Source of the DNA: Deltaproteobacteria bacterium | GTDB taxonomy: Bacteria > Desulfobacterota > Desulfomonilia > UBA1062 | Assembly: GCA_029547185.1 (NCBI GenBank) | Contig: JAKPPU010000044.1 | Coordinates: 1 to 38,118, forward strand | DNA length: 38,118 nt | Reading direction: 5' to 3' | Shown: positions 6,940-16,307 of the stretch, in pieces | Numbering within the stretch: position 1 is the first letter of the stretch | How the letters are laid out: each line of letters starts with the position of its first letter | Translations under genes and position numbers: made by a program | Notes under the pieces: generated by a model | What the model was told of the DNA's origin: nothing | The model's input: only the letters and a program-made list of their open reading frames with translations | Database searches by the model: none

Positions 6940-7036
6940 TGGCGGAAGCGCATGGGAATCGAACCCACCAGCGACTCTCGACGAACCGCACACCGGATTT
7001 GAAGTCCGGGGGACCCACCAGGACCCGACCGCTTCC
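6940..7036 (-). tRNA. selC: tRNA-Sec (UCA), selC
   Basis: The minus strand encodes a 97-base tRNA including a genomic CCA. The acceptor arms GGAAGCG and CGCTTCC pair, and the anticodon arm is CCGGA-CTTCAAA-TCCGG with anticodon TCA (complement of 7000-7002). A long variable arm is present, and the T arm contains GGGTTCGATTCCC. The length, UCA anticodon and long extra arm identify selenocysteine tRNA, so the organism decodes UGA as selenocysteine in some genes. The selA and selB genes are not in the window. The 3' end faces the tyrosine recombinase, as expected for an island inserted at selC. Confidence 0.95.
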
Positions 7037-7218
7037 ATACGAGTTCTTATCACATGTGGTGGTAAAATATCAAACCTCAGGATGTTCTTTTTTTCATACT
7101 ATCATTTCATCTTGAAATCTCATCAGGTTCTGGAAGTGATACAATCAACCGGCTTACGATTCTTTCACGATAAATTTCAATCTTGACAGGTACATGCATT
7201 TGATGGTCTCTTCGAGGC

Positions 7219-7734
7219 ATGACGACGAGACTGTTCTTGTGCCTGGCTGTTTCGGCCAGCATTCACGCCCTCGTTCTCGTGCAGCCGTGGACTCTCATGG
7301 CAACCTCAAAAGTAACAGAACAAAAACCCAAGAGTGTTCCCATCAAACTGGTGGACCAAGAGCAGTTGAAGCAATTGATCGCTCCTCAGGAGGATGAGGC
7401 ATCCGGGGAGATCAAAGAAGGAATAAGTTTCGAGACAGAAGGAGATATCAGCACCGACTATCTTGATCTTCTCAAGCTCAAGATATTTGATGCCTGGGTG
7501 TACCCGGAGGATTCCATCAGGAACGAGCAGGAAGGGATAGTAAAAATCAGCTTCACCCTGGATGGAGCCGGCCGAGTCATCGATATCGGCATTCTCCAAA
7601 GCTCGGGCTACCCGGGCCTCGATGCGGCCGCTTTGTATGCAATCAAGAAGGCAGGCCCCTTCGGCCCGTTTACAGAGGATATGACAGCAGGGGAATTGAA
7701 GATAACGGGCAATTTCTGCTACGTCCTCGATTAG
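7219..7734 (+). CDS. TonB-family protein
   Basis: This 171-residue protein has an N-terminal membrane anchor (LFLCLAVSASIHALVLVQPW, residues about 5-24) in which the S-x-x-x-H pattern (SASIHALVL) typical of TonB anchors is visible. After a short linker comes a TonB C-terminal domain (about 80-170): LKIFDAWVYPEDS, then EGIVKISFTLDGAGRVIDIG, then SSGYPGLDAAALYAIKKAGP. TonB domains reach across the periplasm to energise outer-membrane receptors. The protein is short and lacks a long proline-rich spacer, so it may instead link other envelope proteins. No ExbB/ExbD genes are in the window. It is the first plus-strand gene on the core side of selC. Confidence 0.85.
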   Translation: MTTRLFLCLAVSASIHALVLVQPWTLMATSKVTEQKPKSVPIKLVDQEQLKQLIAPQEDEASGEIKEGISFETEGDISTDYLDLLKLKIFDAWVYPEDSIRNEQEGIVKISFTLDGAGRVIDIGILQSSGYPGLDAAALYAIKKAGPFGPFTEDMTAGELKITGNFCYVLD

Positions 7735-7794
7735 ATCATAATGCCGTAGGCATTCCATCTTGCATATATTTTCTATGGGCGTTATGAAAATATC

Positions 7795-8568
7795 ATGAGG
7801 TTTCTCCTGACAAACGATGACGGTATCTATGCGCAGGGCCTCGCTGCCATTAAGCAGGCCCTGGAAGAAATTGGCGATGTGATGGTCATCGCACCGGTGA
7901 CCGAGCAGTCTGCAGTGGGGCATGCCATAACCATCTCGGACCCCTTAAAGGTGATCCCCATTCATAGAAGCGGCCAATTTTACGGCTACGGAATCACCGG
8001 ATCTCCTGCAGACTGCGTGAAGCTCGGTATATCCTGCATCATGGAACAGCCTCCCGATGTCGTGGTATCCGGCATAAACAGGGGTGAAAACGTCGGGATC
8101 AATGTCCTCTATTCAGGAACCGTATCTGCAGCTACAGAGGCCCTCATTCTCGGGTATACGGGAATTGCCCTGTCCGTGGATAACTATCTCGATCCGGATT
8201 ATCGGGCAGCAAGCGTCTTCGGGGCACGCCTCGCTTCCACCCTTGCGGTCAAGCCTCTGGCACTTCCCGTCGCTCTGAATGTCAATTGCCCTTCGCAACC
8301 GATCCACGAAGTTGCCGGCGTCAGAATCACAAGGCAGGGAGATTCGAGGATCGTTGATGATTTTGTCAAGAGGGAAAGCCCCAGGGGAACCGTGTACTAC
8401 TGGCAGGCAGGCATGACCCGGATCATAGACAACAGTGAGGATACCGACGCCATATGCCTCAAAAACAGGATGATTTCGATTACACCGATCCACTACCGGC
8501 TCGGGCATGACTCCATCAACAGAGACCTCGAAAAACTGGATCTGGAGGGTATGCTCAATGGAATATGA
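7795..8568 (+). CDS. surE: 5'/3'-nucleotidase SurE
   Basis: SurE removes phosphate from nucleoside monophosphates and is linked to stress survival. The 257-residue length is normal. Metal-site residues are in place: Asp8-Asp9 in LLTNDDGIYAQGL, Ser39 in TEQSAVGHAIT, and Asn95 in VSGINRGENVG. The loop GTVSAATEA follows as in the family. The gene ends inside the start of rnc (overlap of 11 bases), so the two are translationally coupled. No strong ribosome site is seen before the ATG. It is a cytoplasmic enzyme. Confidence 0.96.
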   Translation: MRFLLTNDDGIYAQGLAAIKQALEEIGDVMVIAPVTEQSAVGHAITISDPLKVIPIHRSGQFYGYGITGSPADCVKLGISCIMEQPPDVVVSGINRGENVGINVLYSGTVSAATEALILGYTGIALSVDNYLDPDYRAASVFGARLASTLAVKPLALPVALNVNCPSQPIHEVAGVRITRQGDSRIVDDFVKRESPRGTVYYWQAGMTRIIDNSEDTDAICLKNRMISITPIHYRLGHDSINRDLEKLDLEGMLNGI

Positions 8569-9247
8569 CACCCTGGAATCGAGGATCGGGTATACCTTTG
8601 CAAACAAGGAGCTCTTAAGAGAAGCCCTGACCCATACGACATACGTCAACGAGCACAGGGACGAAGCCCTGCAGGATAACCAAAGGCTGGAATTCCTCGG
8701 AGATGCCATTGTAAACGCCGTGATCGCAACCCGGCTGTTCATAGACCTTCCTGAAGAGAGGGAGGGCATTCTGACGAAGAAACGTGCAGAGCTCATCAAC
8801 GAGGGGGCGCTTTCGAAGATTGCCCGATACTTGGAACTCGGAAAGTATCTGCTCTTAGGGAGGGGAGAGGACATGGATCAGGGGAGGCACAAGCCCTCGA
8901 TCCTTGCGGATGCGTACGAGGCACTGGTAGGCGCGATCTACCTGGACGGCTCTTATGAGATCGTTTCCCGTATCGTGCGGAACCATTTCGATGAAGTCCT
9001 GGGACCAATGGAGAAGATATCGATCACAGACTACAAAAGCCTGCTGCTGGAGATCTGCCAATCCCGGTACAAGTGCCTCCCGAGGATTGCCGTTGTCGAT
9101 GAGATCGGTCCCGAACACGAGAAGGAGTTCGTTGTCAGTGTGGAGCTCGAGGGAAAGATAGTAGGCCAGGGAAGGGGGCGGAACAAGAAACAGGCCGCTC
9201 AGATCGCGTGCAAGGAGGCATTGAGATTGCTGAATTATCCCCTATAG
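8558..9247 (+). CDS. rnc: Ribonuclease III
   Basis: RNase III cuts double-stranded RNA during rRNA processing and mRNA decay. The 229-residue protein has the signature NQRLEFLGDA (residues 41-50, with catalytic Glu45 and Asp49) and the second acidic pair Asp118/Glu121 in ILADAYEALVGAIYLDG. A C-terminal double-stranded-RNA-binding domain covers about 155-225 (DYKSLLLEICQ to QAAQIACKEALRLL). The frame is open further upstream, but the ATG at 8558 is chosen because it gives the family N-terminus (MEYDTLESRIGYTF) and has GGAGGG at 8545-8550 or thereabouts. It overlaps surE and the radical SAM gene. Confidence 0.97.
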   Translation: MEYDTLESRIGYTFANKELLREALTHTTYVNEHRDEALQDNQRLEFLGDAIVNAVIATRLFIDLPEEREGILTKKRAELINEGALSKIARYLELGKYLLLGRGEDMDQGRHKPSILADAYEALVGAIYLDGSYEIVSRIVRNHFDEVLGPMEKISITDYKSLLLEICQSRYKCLPRIAVVDEIGPEHEKEFVVSVELEGKIVGQGRGRNKKQAAQIACKEALRLLNYPL

Positions 9248-10251
9248 TAATCCCCGTCTTCGTTTCCCACCTGGGGTGCCCCCATCGCTGTATTTTCTGC
9301 GACCAGAGGCAGTTCTCAGAGCCTGTCCTTCCTGAAGATATCCCCGATCTCGTCCGGGCTTTCATTGCGGGATGCAAGCGCTCCCATGACAGGAAACGAC
9401 TCGTCGCATTTTACGGGGGCTCGTTCACCGGAATCGATTCCCTGCTGCTCAAGCGTTATCTCGCAAAGGCCCGAGAGCTGGTTGAACAAGGGATCGTCCA
9501 CGGCGTCAAGGCATCCACCCGCCCCGACATGGTGACATATGAGCTGCTTTCGATGTGTAAGAAAGCGGGATTCGTCGAGATGGAGATCGGGGCCCAATCC
9601 ATGGATGACACGGTCCTGCATGCCTGCCGGCGGGGCCACGGTTCGGCCGATACTGTCCGGGCAGCACGCATCATAAAAGATGCCGGAATGAGACTGGGAA
9701 TCCAGATCATGCCCGGCCTTCCCGGAGAAGACAGGAAGAGCTTCAGGCATACCGTCGAGGAAGTAGCATCTCTTCATCCCGATGTCGTCCGCATCTATCC
9801 GACCGTTATCATAAAAGGCACCGCTTTAGAGCAGCTCTACCGCTTGGGAGATTACAGGCCTCTCGATCTCGAAGAGGCGCTCGACAGGTGTCTCTTCGGA
9901 TACATCCGCTTTTCTCAGGAAGGATGCAGGGTGCTCAGAATGGGAATTCCTCAGCCGGAAAACGTGAGCATCGTCGCAGGACCCAGCCATCCTTCATTCG
10001 GATTCCTCGTCAAAGCAAGAGCTTACCGGATCATGGCCGAGGTTCTCATGGAGAGGTACGGCACCGATGTCCGGTTTGAGGTCCATCCCCTTGATATCCC
10101 GGAGCTTCTTGGCTATAAGAGGGAAAATATTAGGGATTTATGCTTTTCGTACAGTTTTGACCACTGCTTACCGAGGGGATATATACGGGTAAAGGGTGAA
10201 TCAGATAAGGGTTGTTTACAACCAAGGGATATTATAGAATATATTTTATGA
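9208..10251 (+). CDS. Radical SAM protein (Elp3-like)
   Basis: The iron-sulfur motif is CPHRCIFCDQ near the N-terminus (Cys-x3-Cys-x2-Cys, about residues 24-31), followed by VAFYGGSFTGID, typical of Elp3-like radical SAM proteins. SAM-binding elements include VEMEIGAQSMDDTVL and LGIQIMPGLPGED. The family is often found next to rnc in bacteria; its substrate is not established, and a nucleic-acid or cofactor modification is a guess. The start is unclear: GTG at 9208 lies 40 bases inside rnc with no ribosome site, while AGGAGG (9213-9218) sits seven bases before an in-frame ATT at 9226, a rare start codon. The gene ends with an ATGA overlap onto the next kinase. Confidence 0.85.
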   Translation: MQGGIEIAELSPIVIPVFVSHLGCPHRCIFCDQRQFSEPVLPEDIPDLVRAFIAGCKRSHDRKRLVAFYGGSFTGIDSLLLKRYLAKARELVEQGIVHGVKASTRPDMVTYELLSMCKKAGFVEMEIGAQSMDDTVLHACRRGHGSADTVRAARIIKDAGMRLGIQIMPGLPGEDRKSFRHTVEEVASLHPDVVRIYPTVIIKGTALEQLYRLGDYRPLDLEEALDRCLFGYIRFSQEGCRVLRMGIPQPENVSIVAGPSHPSFGFLVKARAYRIMAEVLMERYGTDVRFEVHPLDIPELLGYKRENIRDLCFSYSFDHCLPRGYIRVKGESDKGCLQPRDIIEYIL

Positions 10252-12686
10252 GCCCCGATCTCAACATCGATGTCCGGTCCGTGCCGGTTCTCCCGGAACT
10301 GGCGGATCAGATAATCAGAATGGTGCTGGAAGATGACATCTCCCTGGAGAAGATGGCCGGCCTTATCGAAAAGGATCAGGCCCTTACGGCACGGCTTCTC
10401 TCTCTTGCCAATTCCAGTTATTACAAGAGATCTCGGGAGGTATATACCGTACGCGATGCCATCACCCTTGTCGGGTTCGATGCTGTCCGGACACTGGCGC
10501 TCGGGGTGTCTGTTCTCGATATGTTTCCGACAAAAAAAAGGTCGAGCCTTGACCACAAGGCGTTCTGGAGACATTCGATAGCGTGTGCGCTCTTTGCCGA
10601 GGCAATGATGGAGACGGTGTCCGCCCCGAACGCACCAAAGGCATTCTGTGCAGGGCTTCTCCACGATGTCGGAAAGATGATCCTCGATATCATGAAGCCC
10701 GATGAATATGCTGTGGCGCTCAAGCTGGCCCGGGAGGAGCCGAGACCCCTCATCGATATCGAGAAGCAGATTTTCGGAAATACGCACTGCGATGTGGGCC
10801 GGGAGGTGCTGGTCCACTGGAGGCTGCCTCATATTTACGAGGAATGTGTCTGGTGCCACCACGCCCCGCTCAGGATACTCGACGATGAGCAGTATCAGAT
10901 ATCAGGAATCGTCCACATCGCGAACATCCTCGCCCACATGGTCTATGCAGGGGCTTCGGGGAACAACCATCCGCAGAAGATAACGAGCCCTCTCCTCAAA
11001 GGGTTCGGGCTGAATCCCGATACCCTCGACGCCCTCATTGAAAGGATTCCCAAACAGATAGATACCATCTGCTCTGAAATCGGAATCGGGAAGCCGGTGG
11101 AGGGGTTGTTCGGCATCATCAACAGAGCCAACACGAGACTGGCAGACTTGTCGCTCAAGCTCCAGCAGAAAACCGCTGAAGCAGTGAACGCCAGACAGTA
11201 TTCGGAGACCCTCATAGAGCTGCTCGGTGATCTCAATGCATCCACGAGGATATCCGATGCACTCGAGAAGGCGGCGGGCCGGTTGCTCGATGCCGGCTAC
11301 ATCCGGGGATTCCTCGGAGGGGTGCATGCAGGAGGGCAGAACCTGGTTTATGAGGTGAGCAGGGAGCATGGCGCCAGGTTCTCCAGAGTGGGCGACGATG
11401 AGCTCAAGGCCATGATCCTTGCGAATCGCTCCTTTGTGGGCGCATCGCTCTCATCAGGTGTGTTCGTCTATCTCGAACCGGCGGGCCAGGAGATCGGAGA
11501 CAATCAGAAGTTCCTCTCTTCGCTCATGAGCGCGATCTCCTCCTCTCTGAGGCGTATCTACATGGAGAACGCCCTGTACGAGGAGAAAGATACCTTGAGG
11601 AAGGCGTTGCAGAGCGCCTCCGAGGAGAAGCAGAAGGCAGAGGAAATCCTGCGCCTCAACCAGGAGCTCGTGGAGGCGTCTTCCTACGGTTTGTGCCTCG
11701 TGGATGAAGCTAATGTGGTGAGAGTCGAGAACGAGCGTTCTCTGGAAGTACGCCGGGAGCTCTCGATCTCTGACAAGGATATCATCAAGCAGCTGGACGT
11801 CAGTAGCAGAAGTGAGCTGCACGAGCTGAAAGATGCGATCGTATCCCGCAAAGAGGCGAGCATCCTCTGCAAAAATCACACGAAGGCCTTCAGAATCAGC
11901 ACCCGGCCGATCAAGGTCAACAAATGGCTGCTCGTCATGTTCAGCGATATCACCAGAGAGCTCGAGGATGAGCGGAGGAAGGTCGCTTACGCGCGCATAT
12001 CGGTCGTGGGAAACCTCGCCGCTTCCATGGCGCACAACATGAAGAGCCCCCTGGGAGCTATCCATGGCTTCGGGAGCATGATCAAGGACGATCTGAGCAA
12101 GGGCAAGATCAGGGTAACCCGTGACGGCCAGGAAGATCAGGATTTTATGGATATGATCTCCAACATCATCACTGCATCCGAGAATCTCCTGAAGATCGTC
12201 AACCAGCTGCTCAACTTCACGAGGAAGTGGGAGAGCCCGGAGGCTGAGATCAGCGTAGAGGGCTTCATCGACGGCATCTTCCAGATCATTTCCGCTCAGG
12301 CGAATTCAGCCGGTGTGAACCTCGACAAGAACATCGAGCTGAATACCGTTCGGATCAAGGCTGAAGCCGTCGAACAGGTACTGATAAACCTCATGACCAA
12401 TGCCATCAAAGCGTCTGCTCAAGGACTGCAGGTCGTTGTCGGGGCGTCGCGGAAAGACGGCGGGATAGAGTTTTCGGTGTCGGACTCCGGGATCGGCATG
12501 GATCGGGATCAGATACCCAAGATCTTTGATCCTCTCTATACGGCATGGCCCGTAAGGACAGGTATGGGGCTCGGGCTTTCCCTGGTCAAGGATATTGTCG
12601 ACTCGATGGGCGGCAGGATCGAGGTGGCATCCTCTCCGGGGAAAGGCTCCACGTTTTCGGTCTGGATACCAGAAGGTAAGGGATGA
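10248..12686 (+). CDS. HDOD-GAF/PAS sensor histidine kinase, 812 aa
   Basis: The N-terminal HDOD domain (about 6-210) begins at VPVLPELADQIIRMV and includes LLHDVGK and WCHHAP, with most HD residues kept. A GAF-like region follows (about 310-450), then a coiled coil, a PAS-like region (about 475-575) and a kinase core. The phospho-acceptor is His596 in SMAHNMKSPLGAI, and the ATPase motifs are NLMTNAIKAS (N box), SDSGIGM (G1) and GMGLGLS (G2). No membrane helix is seen, so it is a cytoplasmic sensor. The ATG at 10248 overlaps the radical SAM stop by ATGA. The next gene begins with a receiver domain and overlaps this stop, so the two probably form a phosphorelay. Confidence 0.9.
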   Translation: MSPDLNIDVRSVPVLPELADQIIRMVLEDDISLEKMAGLIEKDQALTARLLSLANSSYYKRSREVYTVRDAITLVGFDAVRTLALGVSVLDMFPTKKRSSLDHKAFWRHSIACALFAEAMMETVSAPNAPKAFCAGLLHDVGKMILDIMKPDEYAVALKLAREEPRPLIDIEKQIFGNTHCDVGREVLVHWRLPHIYEECVWCHHAPLRILDDEQYQISGIVHIANILAHMVYAGASGNNHPQKITSPLLKGFGLNPDTLDALIERIPKQIDTICSEIGIGKPVEGLFGIINRANTRLADLSLKLQQKTAEAVNARQYSETLIELLGDLNASTRISDALEKAAGRLLDAGYIRGFLGGVHAGGQNLVYEVSREHGARFSRVGDDELKAMILANRSFVGASLSSGVFVYLEPAGQEIGDNQKFLSSLMSAISSSLRRIYMENALYEEKDTLRKALQSASEEKQKAEEILRLNQELVEASSYGLCLVDEANVVRVENERSLEVRRELSISDKDIIKQLDVSSRSELHELKDAIVSRKEASILCKNHTKAFRISTRPIKVNKWLLVMFSDITRELEDERRKVAYARISVVGNLAASMAHNMKSPLGAIHGFGSMIKDDLSKGKIRVTRDGQEDQDFMDMISNIITASENLLKIVNQLLNFTRKWESPEAEISVEGFIDGIFQIISAQANSAGVNLDKNIELNTVRIKAEAVEQVLINLMTNAIKASAQGLQVVVGASRKDGGIEFSVSDSGIGMDRDQIPKIFDPLYTAWPVRTGMGLGLSLVKDIVDSMGGRIEVASSPGKGSTFSVWIPEGKG

Positions 12687-15424
12687 CCATGACACAGAAA
12701 ATCTTGGTGGTTGAGGATGACCCTGTTTTCAGAAACTATCTCCATCAGGTCCTCAAATACGATTTCGATGTAAGGACCGTCCCCGGGCCCCTTGAGGCCA
12801 TCGATGCACTGAAAAACGATGCGTTCTCCCTGATGATCACCGATCTGCGCATGCCGGACATGGACGGCAGGGCGCTTGTGGACAAGGTGCATAAAGAGAT
12901 AGACCCCAATATCATGATTATTGTCATCACCGCCTTCGAGGATGACTGGCCCATGGACGAGGCCATGATTTCCGAGGTATTCAGGTACCTGCGCAAAGGG
13001 GCATTCCTTCCCAGCGAGCTCAAGCAGAACGTGTCCAAGGCCCTCGAGATGCGCGGCTCGATAGTATCCCTCGAGGAGTACAAGAGACGGGCGGATGTAT
13101 CCGAGACGCTTTACAAGGACGTGTTCGAGAAATCGATGGACGCCTTCTTCATAACCGATACCGAGCTGAGGCCGGTTGCCGTGAACGATCACTTCATCGA
13201 GCTGACCGGATACGGTCTGGATGATCTCAAAGACAAGACCCTGTTCGACATCATCGATGAACCGGAAAGGAAGTTTGCCGTCGAGGCGTTCAGCACCCAG
13301 ATCGCCGGAGGTCCTCCCGGGAATGTTCAGGTTCACATTATGCACAAGGACGGCAGCAGGGAGTATGTAAGGGTGTGGGCGAGGCTGGTGCACGGCGTCC
13401 GGGAAATGTCGAACGCGGTCTTCTGCATAGCCAGGAAAATCGATGAGGCTGGAGCCGGCAGGGCGCGGGGGGATGACGGCAGCTCAGGCCGGCAGTCGGG
13501 AAGCGAGGTGAAGAAAGGCCTGGTGATGCCCCGTGAGGGGCAGTTCGAAAGGCTTGCCGATCACACGAAAAACATCGTGATCTGGCTTGGCAGGGACCTC
13601 AGGTGCGAGTACGTGAACCGGGAGGTTGAGCGATTGCTCGGGTATACCTCCGATGAACTCCTCGGGAAGGAGATTCCCTGGGGTGAGATCGTTCACCCCG
13701 ATGACTATCATATAATAGAAAGATGGCATGATGCCGGACAGGATACGGTTGCCAATATGGAGGGAGAGTTCCGCCTGTACACCAAGTCGCGGCATATGCT
13801 CTTTCTCTCGTACCGGGTGACGCTGCAGTACGACAACGGCGCTTTCAACGGGCTCGATATCGTTGCCGAGGACATCACCCAGCAGAAGATCGCCGAACAG
13901 GAGCTGCGAAAGGCGAATCGGAAGATCCAGGAATTCAACGCCCGCCTCACCGATGGCGTGAGCAAAAAGATCCGGGCGCTCCGGGAATCGGAAGAGCGCT
14001 GCAAGCAGATCGTTGAGGACTCGAACGACATCATCTTCTCGCTCGATACCGAGGCCAGGCTGGTCTATATGAACAAGAAAGGCCTCCAGACGCTGCATGC
14101 AAGCCATGAGGACATCTTCATGAGACCGTGCAGGGATTTCCTGGCAGACGGATCTTCAGAGAAGAAGCTCCAGAACATGATCGAAACGATTGCCGGGGGC
14201 AAAAGCCCGGAGCAGTTCGATATCGGGATAGAAACCCGTGAAGGCAGGAAGATATATCGCACCAGCCTGGTCCGGATCGGGGACTCCTCGAGGGTCGAGT
14301 ATGTCTGCGTCGCCAGGGACATCAGCGATGATATCTTCAAGAACAAGAAGCTCCAGCTCCTTGCAAACATCGAGCACTACAGCGCCGATGCCATCATCGG
14401 CCTCGATACGGACAGAAACATCATTTCCTGGAATCAGGGAGCGTGCATGATGTTCGGCTGGTCGGAGGAAGAGGCCACCGGCAAACCCGCTTACCTCATC
14501 GTGCCGGACGAGAGCAGGAACGAAGCTGATGAGGTCCTCTCCGAAGTAGTGGAAAAGGGCCTGGTCAGAGACCGCGAGACGCAGAGAAAGACAAAGGACG
14601 GACGGATTCTCGATGTCCTCCTTACGATCACCGCCTTGAAGGATGCGGCCGGAAAGATATTCGGGTTCTCGGCGATCATAAAGGACCTCACGGAAAAGAA
14701 GAAGATGGAAGCAGCCCTCATCCAGTCCGAGCGCCTTGCGGCAATGGGGAAGCTATCCGCGAGCATTGCCCACGAGATCAACAACCCTCTCTACGGCATC
14801 CGGAGCTGCCTGAACCACGTGCTCAACACCAAGGACGGCATCGATTATCAGTTCGTGAGGCTGGCGATAAAAGAAACGGACCGCATTGCCGACCTCATCA
14901 GGAACATGAAAACGTTCTATATGCCCATGGAAGGCGGCGTGCAGAAAATCGACGTCGCCGAGATGCTGCGGGACGTTTTCATCCTCAATCGGAAGTACCT
15001 CGAAGAGCACATGGTGATGCTGAAGTTCAACCCCGAGGGTGCATACTTCGCCGAGTGCGTTCCCGACCAGATCAAGCAGGTTTTCATCAACATCATAACG
15101 AACGCGGTGGAGGCCATGCCCGACGGCGGGGAGCTCAAGGTTTCCCTCGAGAAGAACGCGGAGAGCGGGACCATCGCCATCAGCTTCAAGGATACCGGCG
15201 TGGGTATCGCGAGCAGCGACCTGCCCCAGATCTTCGAGATGTTCTATTCAAAGAAGCCCATGGTGAAGGGCGTCGGCCTGGGCCTTGCCGTGAGCTATGG
15301 AATCATCAAGCGCCACGGAGGGAGCATCGAAGTGCAGAGCGAGGAAGGCAGGGGTACCACATTCAAGGTCACCCTCCCCGTAAAAACGATATGGGCGAGG
15401 CAGATGCACCTCGATTTGACGTAA
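12683..15424 (+). CDS. Hybrid kinase: receiver, four PAS domains, histidine kinase
   Basis: The N-terminal receiver domain has acidic residues EDD (11-13), phospho-acceptor Asp54 in SLMITDLRMPDMDG and the usual Thr/Lys pattern after it (IVITAFEDD; YLRKGA). Four PAS domains follow, starting near residues 142, 288, 433 and 558; the junctions include ITQQKIAEQEL and LTEKKKMEAAL. The C-terminal kinase has His697 in SIAHEINNPLYGI, with NIITNAVEAM, KDTGVGI and GVGLGLAVSYG. There is no membrane segment. The ATG overlaps the preceding kinase stop (ATGA). A receiver at the N-terminus implies control by another kinase, most simply the HDOD kinase. No DNA-binding output domain is present, so the final target is elsewhere. 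Confidence 0.92.
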   Translation: MTMTQKILVVEDDPVFRNYLHQVLKYDFDVRTVPGPLEAIDALKNDAFSLMITDLRMPDMDGRALVDKVHKEIDPNIMIIVITAFEDDWPMDEAMISEVFRYLRKGAFLPSELKQNVSKALEMRGSIVSLEEYKRRADVSETLYKDVFEKSMDAFFITDTELRPVAVNDHFIELTGYGLDDLKDKTLFDIIDEPERKFAVEAFSTQIAGGPPGNVQVHIMHKDGSREYVRVWARLVHGVREMSNAVFCIARKIDEAGAGRARGDDGSSGRQSGSEVKKGLVMPREGQFERLADHTKNIVIWLGRDLRCEYVNREVERLLGYTSDELLGKEIPWGEIVHPDDYHIIERWHDAGQDTVANMEGEFRLYTKSRHMLFLSYRVTLQYDNGAFNGLDIVAEDITQQKIAEQELRKANRKIQEFNARLTDGVSKKIRALRESEERCKQIVEDSNDIIFSLDTEARLVYMNKKGLQTLHASHEDIFMRPCRDFLADGSSEKKLQNMIETIAGGKSPEQFDIGIETREGRKIYRTSLVRIGDSSRVEYVCVARDISDDIFKNKKLQLLANIEHYSADAIIGLDTDRNIISWNQGACMMFGWSEEEATGKPAYLIVPDESRNEADEVLSEVVEKGLVRDRETQRKTKDGRILDVLLTITALKDAAGKIFGFSAIIKDLTEKKKMEAALIQSERLAAMGKLSASIAHEINNPLYGIRSCLNHVLNTKDGIDYQFVRLAIKETDRIADLIRNMKTFYMPMEGGVQKIDVAEMLRDVFILNRKYLEEHMVMLKFNPEGAYFAECVPDQIKQVFINIITNAVEAMPDGGELKVSLEKNAESGTIAISFKDTGVGIASSDLPQIFEMFYSKKPMVKGVGLGLAVSYGIIKRHGGSIEVQSEEGRGTTFKVTLPVKTIWARQMHLDLT

Positions 15425-15425
15425 T

Positions 15426-16307
15426 ATGGCAGATACCATCCGATCAGGGTTCGTTGCGATCGTCGGGCGGCCCAATGTCGGGAAGTCAACGTTCCTCAAC
15501 ACGGTTCTCGGCACCAAGATCTCGATCACGGCGAGCAAACCCCAGACTACCAGAGACAGGATCCTCGGGATATGGAATTCCGAAGACGCCCAGATCGTGT
15601 TCCTGGACATCCCGGGCATCCATGCCTCGGACAAGGCCCTCAACAGATACATGATGGAAAAGGCCCTGAGCGTCATAAGCGATGCAGATATTGCATTGGT
15701 CATGATCGACCCGGCCGATACGGTTCAAACCCTCTCGGACGTCGTTCTCAGCCTGAGAGAGTCCGGTAAGGACGCAGTCCTCGTCCTCAACAAGGCTGAT
15801 CTGATGAGCCCGGAGCAAGCAGGGGAAAAGCTCGATGCACTGCGGGGCGTCTATCCTTTCAAATGCAGCGCGGCTGTATCTTCCCTCACCGGCAGGGGCA
15901 TGATCGAGGTGCTGGATTGCCTCAAGGAAGCGCTCCCCGAAGGGCCGAGATTTTTTCCGGAAGATATGATAACGGATGTGCCGGTACGGTTTCTCTGTCA
16001 GGAGCTGATACGCGAGAAGGTGTTTACCCTGACGAAGAGAGAAATACCCTATGCGACCGCAGTGGAGGTCGAGGAGTTCCGCGAGGGAGAGCCCACGTAC
16101 ATCAGGGCCGTCATCCATGTGGAGAGGCCTTCGCAGAAGGCGATCGTCATAGGCGCCGGGGGAAGGATGCTCAGGGAGATAGGGAAAGAGGCGAGGATCG
16201 ATATCCAGAGGCTCCTCGGCACAAGGGTCTTCCTCGAGCTCTTCGTAAAGGTGACGAAGGACTGGTCCAAAAGGCCAAGGTCTCTGAAGGAACTGGGATA
16301 TAAATAA
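15426..16307 (+). CDS. era: GTPase Era
   Basis: Era binds the 3' end of 16S rRNA and helps 30S subunit assembly. The 293-residue protein has the P-loop GRPNVGKSTFLN (residues 14-25), the switch region KPQTTRDRILGI, the G3 motif DIPGIH and NKAD (G4), and then a C-terminal KH domain with VIGAGGRMLREIGKEAR and the closing helix FVKVTKDWSKRPRSLKELGY. It starts one base after the hybrid kinase stop and overlaps der by one base (TAATG), so kinase, era and der look like one transcription unit. Confidence 0.98.
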   Translation: MADTIRSGFVAIVGRPNVGKSTFLNTVLGTKISITASKPQTTRDRILGIWNSEDAQIVFLDIPGIHASDKALNRYMMEKALSVISDADIALVMIDPADTVQTLSDVVLSLRESGKDAVLVLNKADLMSPEQAGEKLDALRGVYPFKCSAAVSSLTGRGMIEVLDCLKEALPEGPRFFPEDMITDVPVRFLCQELIREKVFTLTKREIPYATAVEVEEFREGEPTYIRAVIHVERPSQKAIVIGAGGRMLREIGKEARIDIQRLLGTRVFLELFVKVTKDWSKRPRSLKELGYK

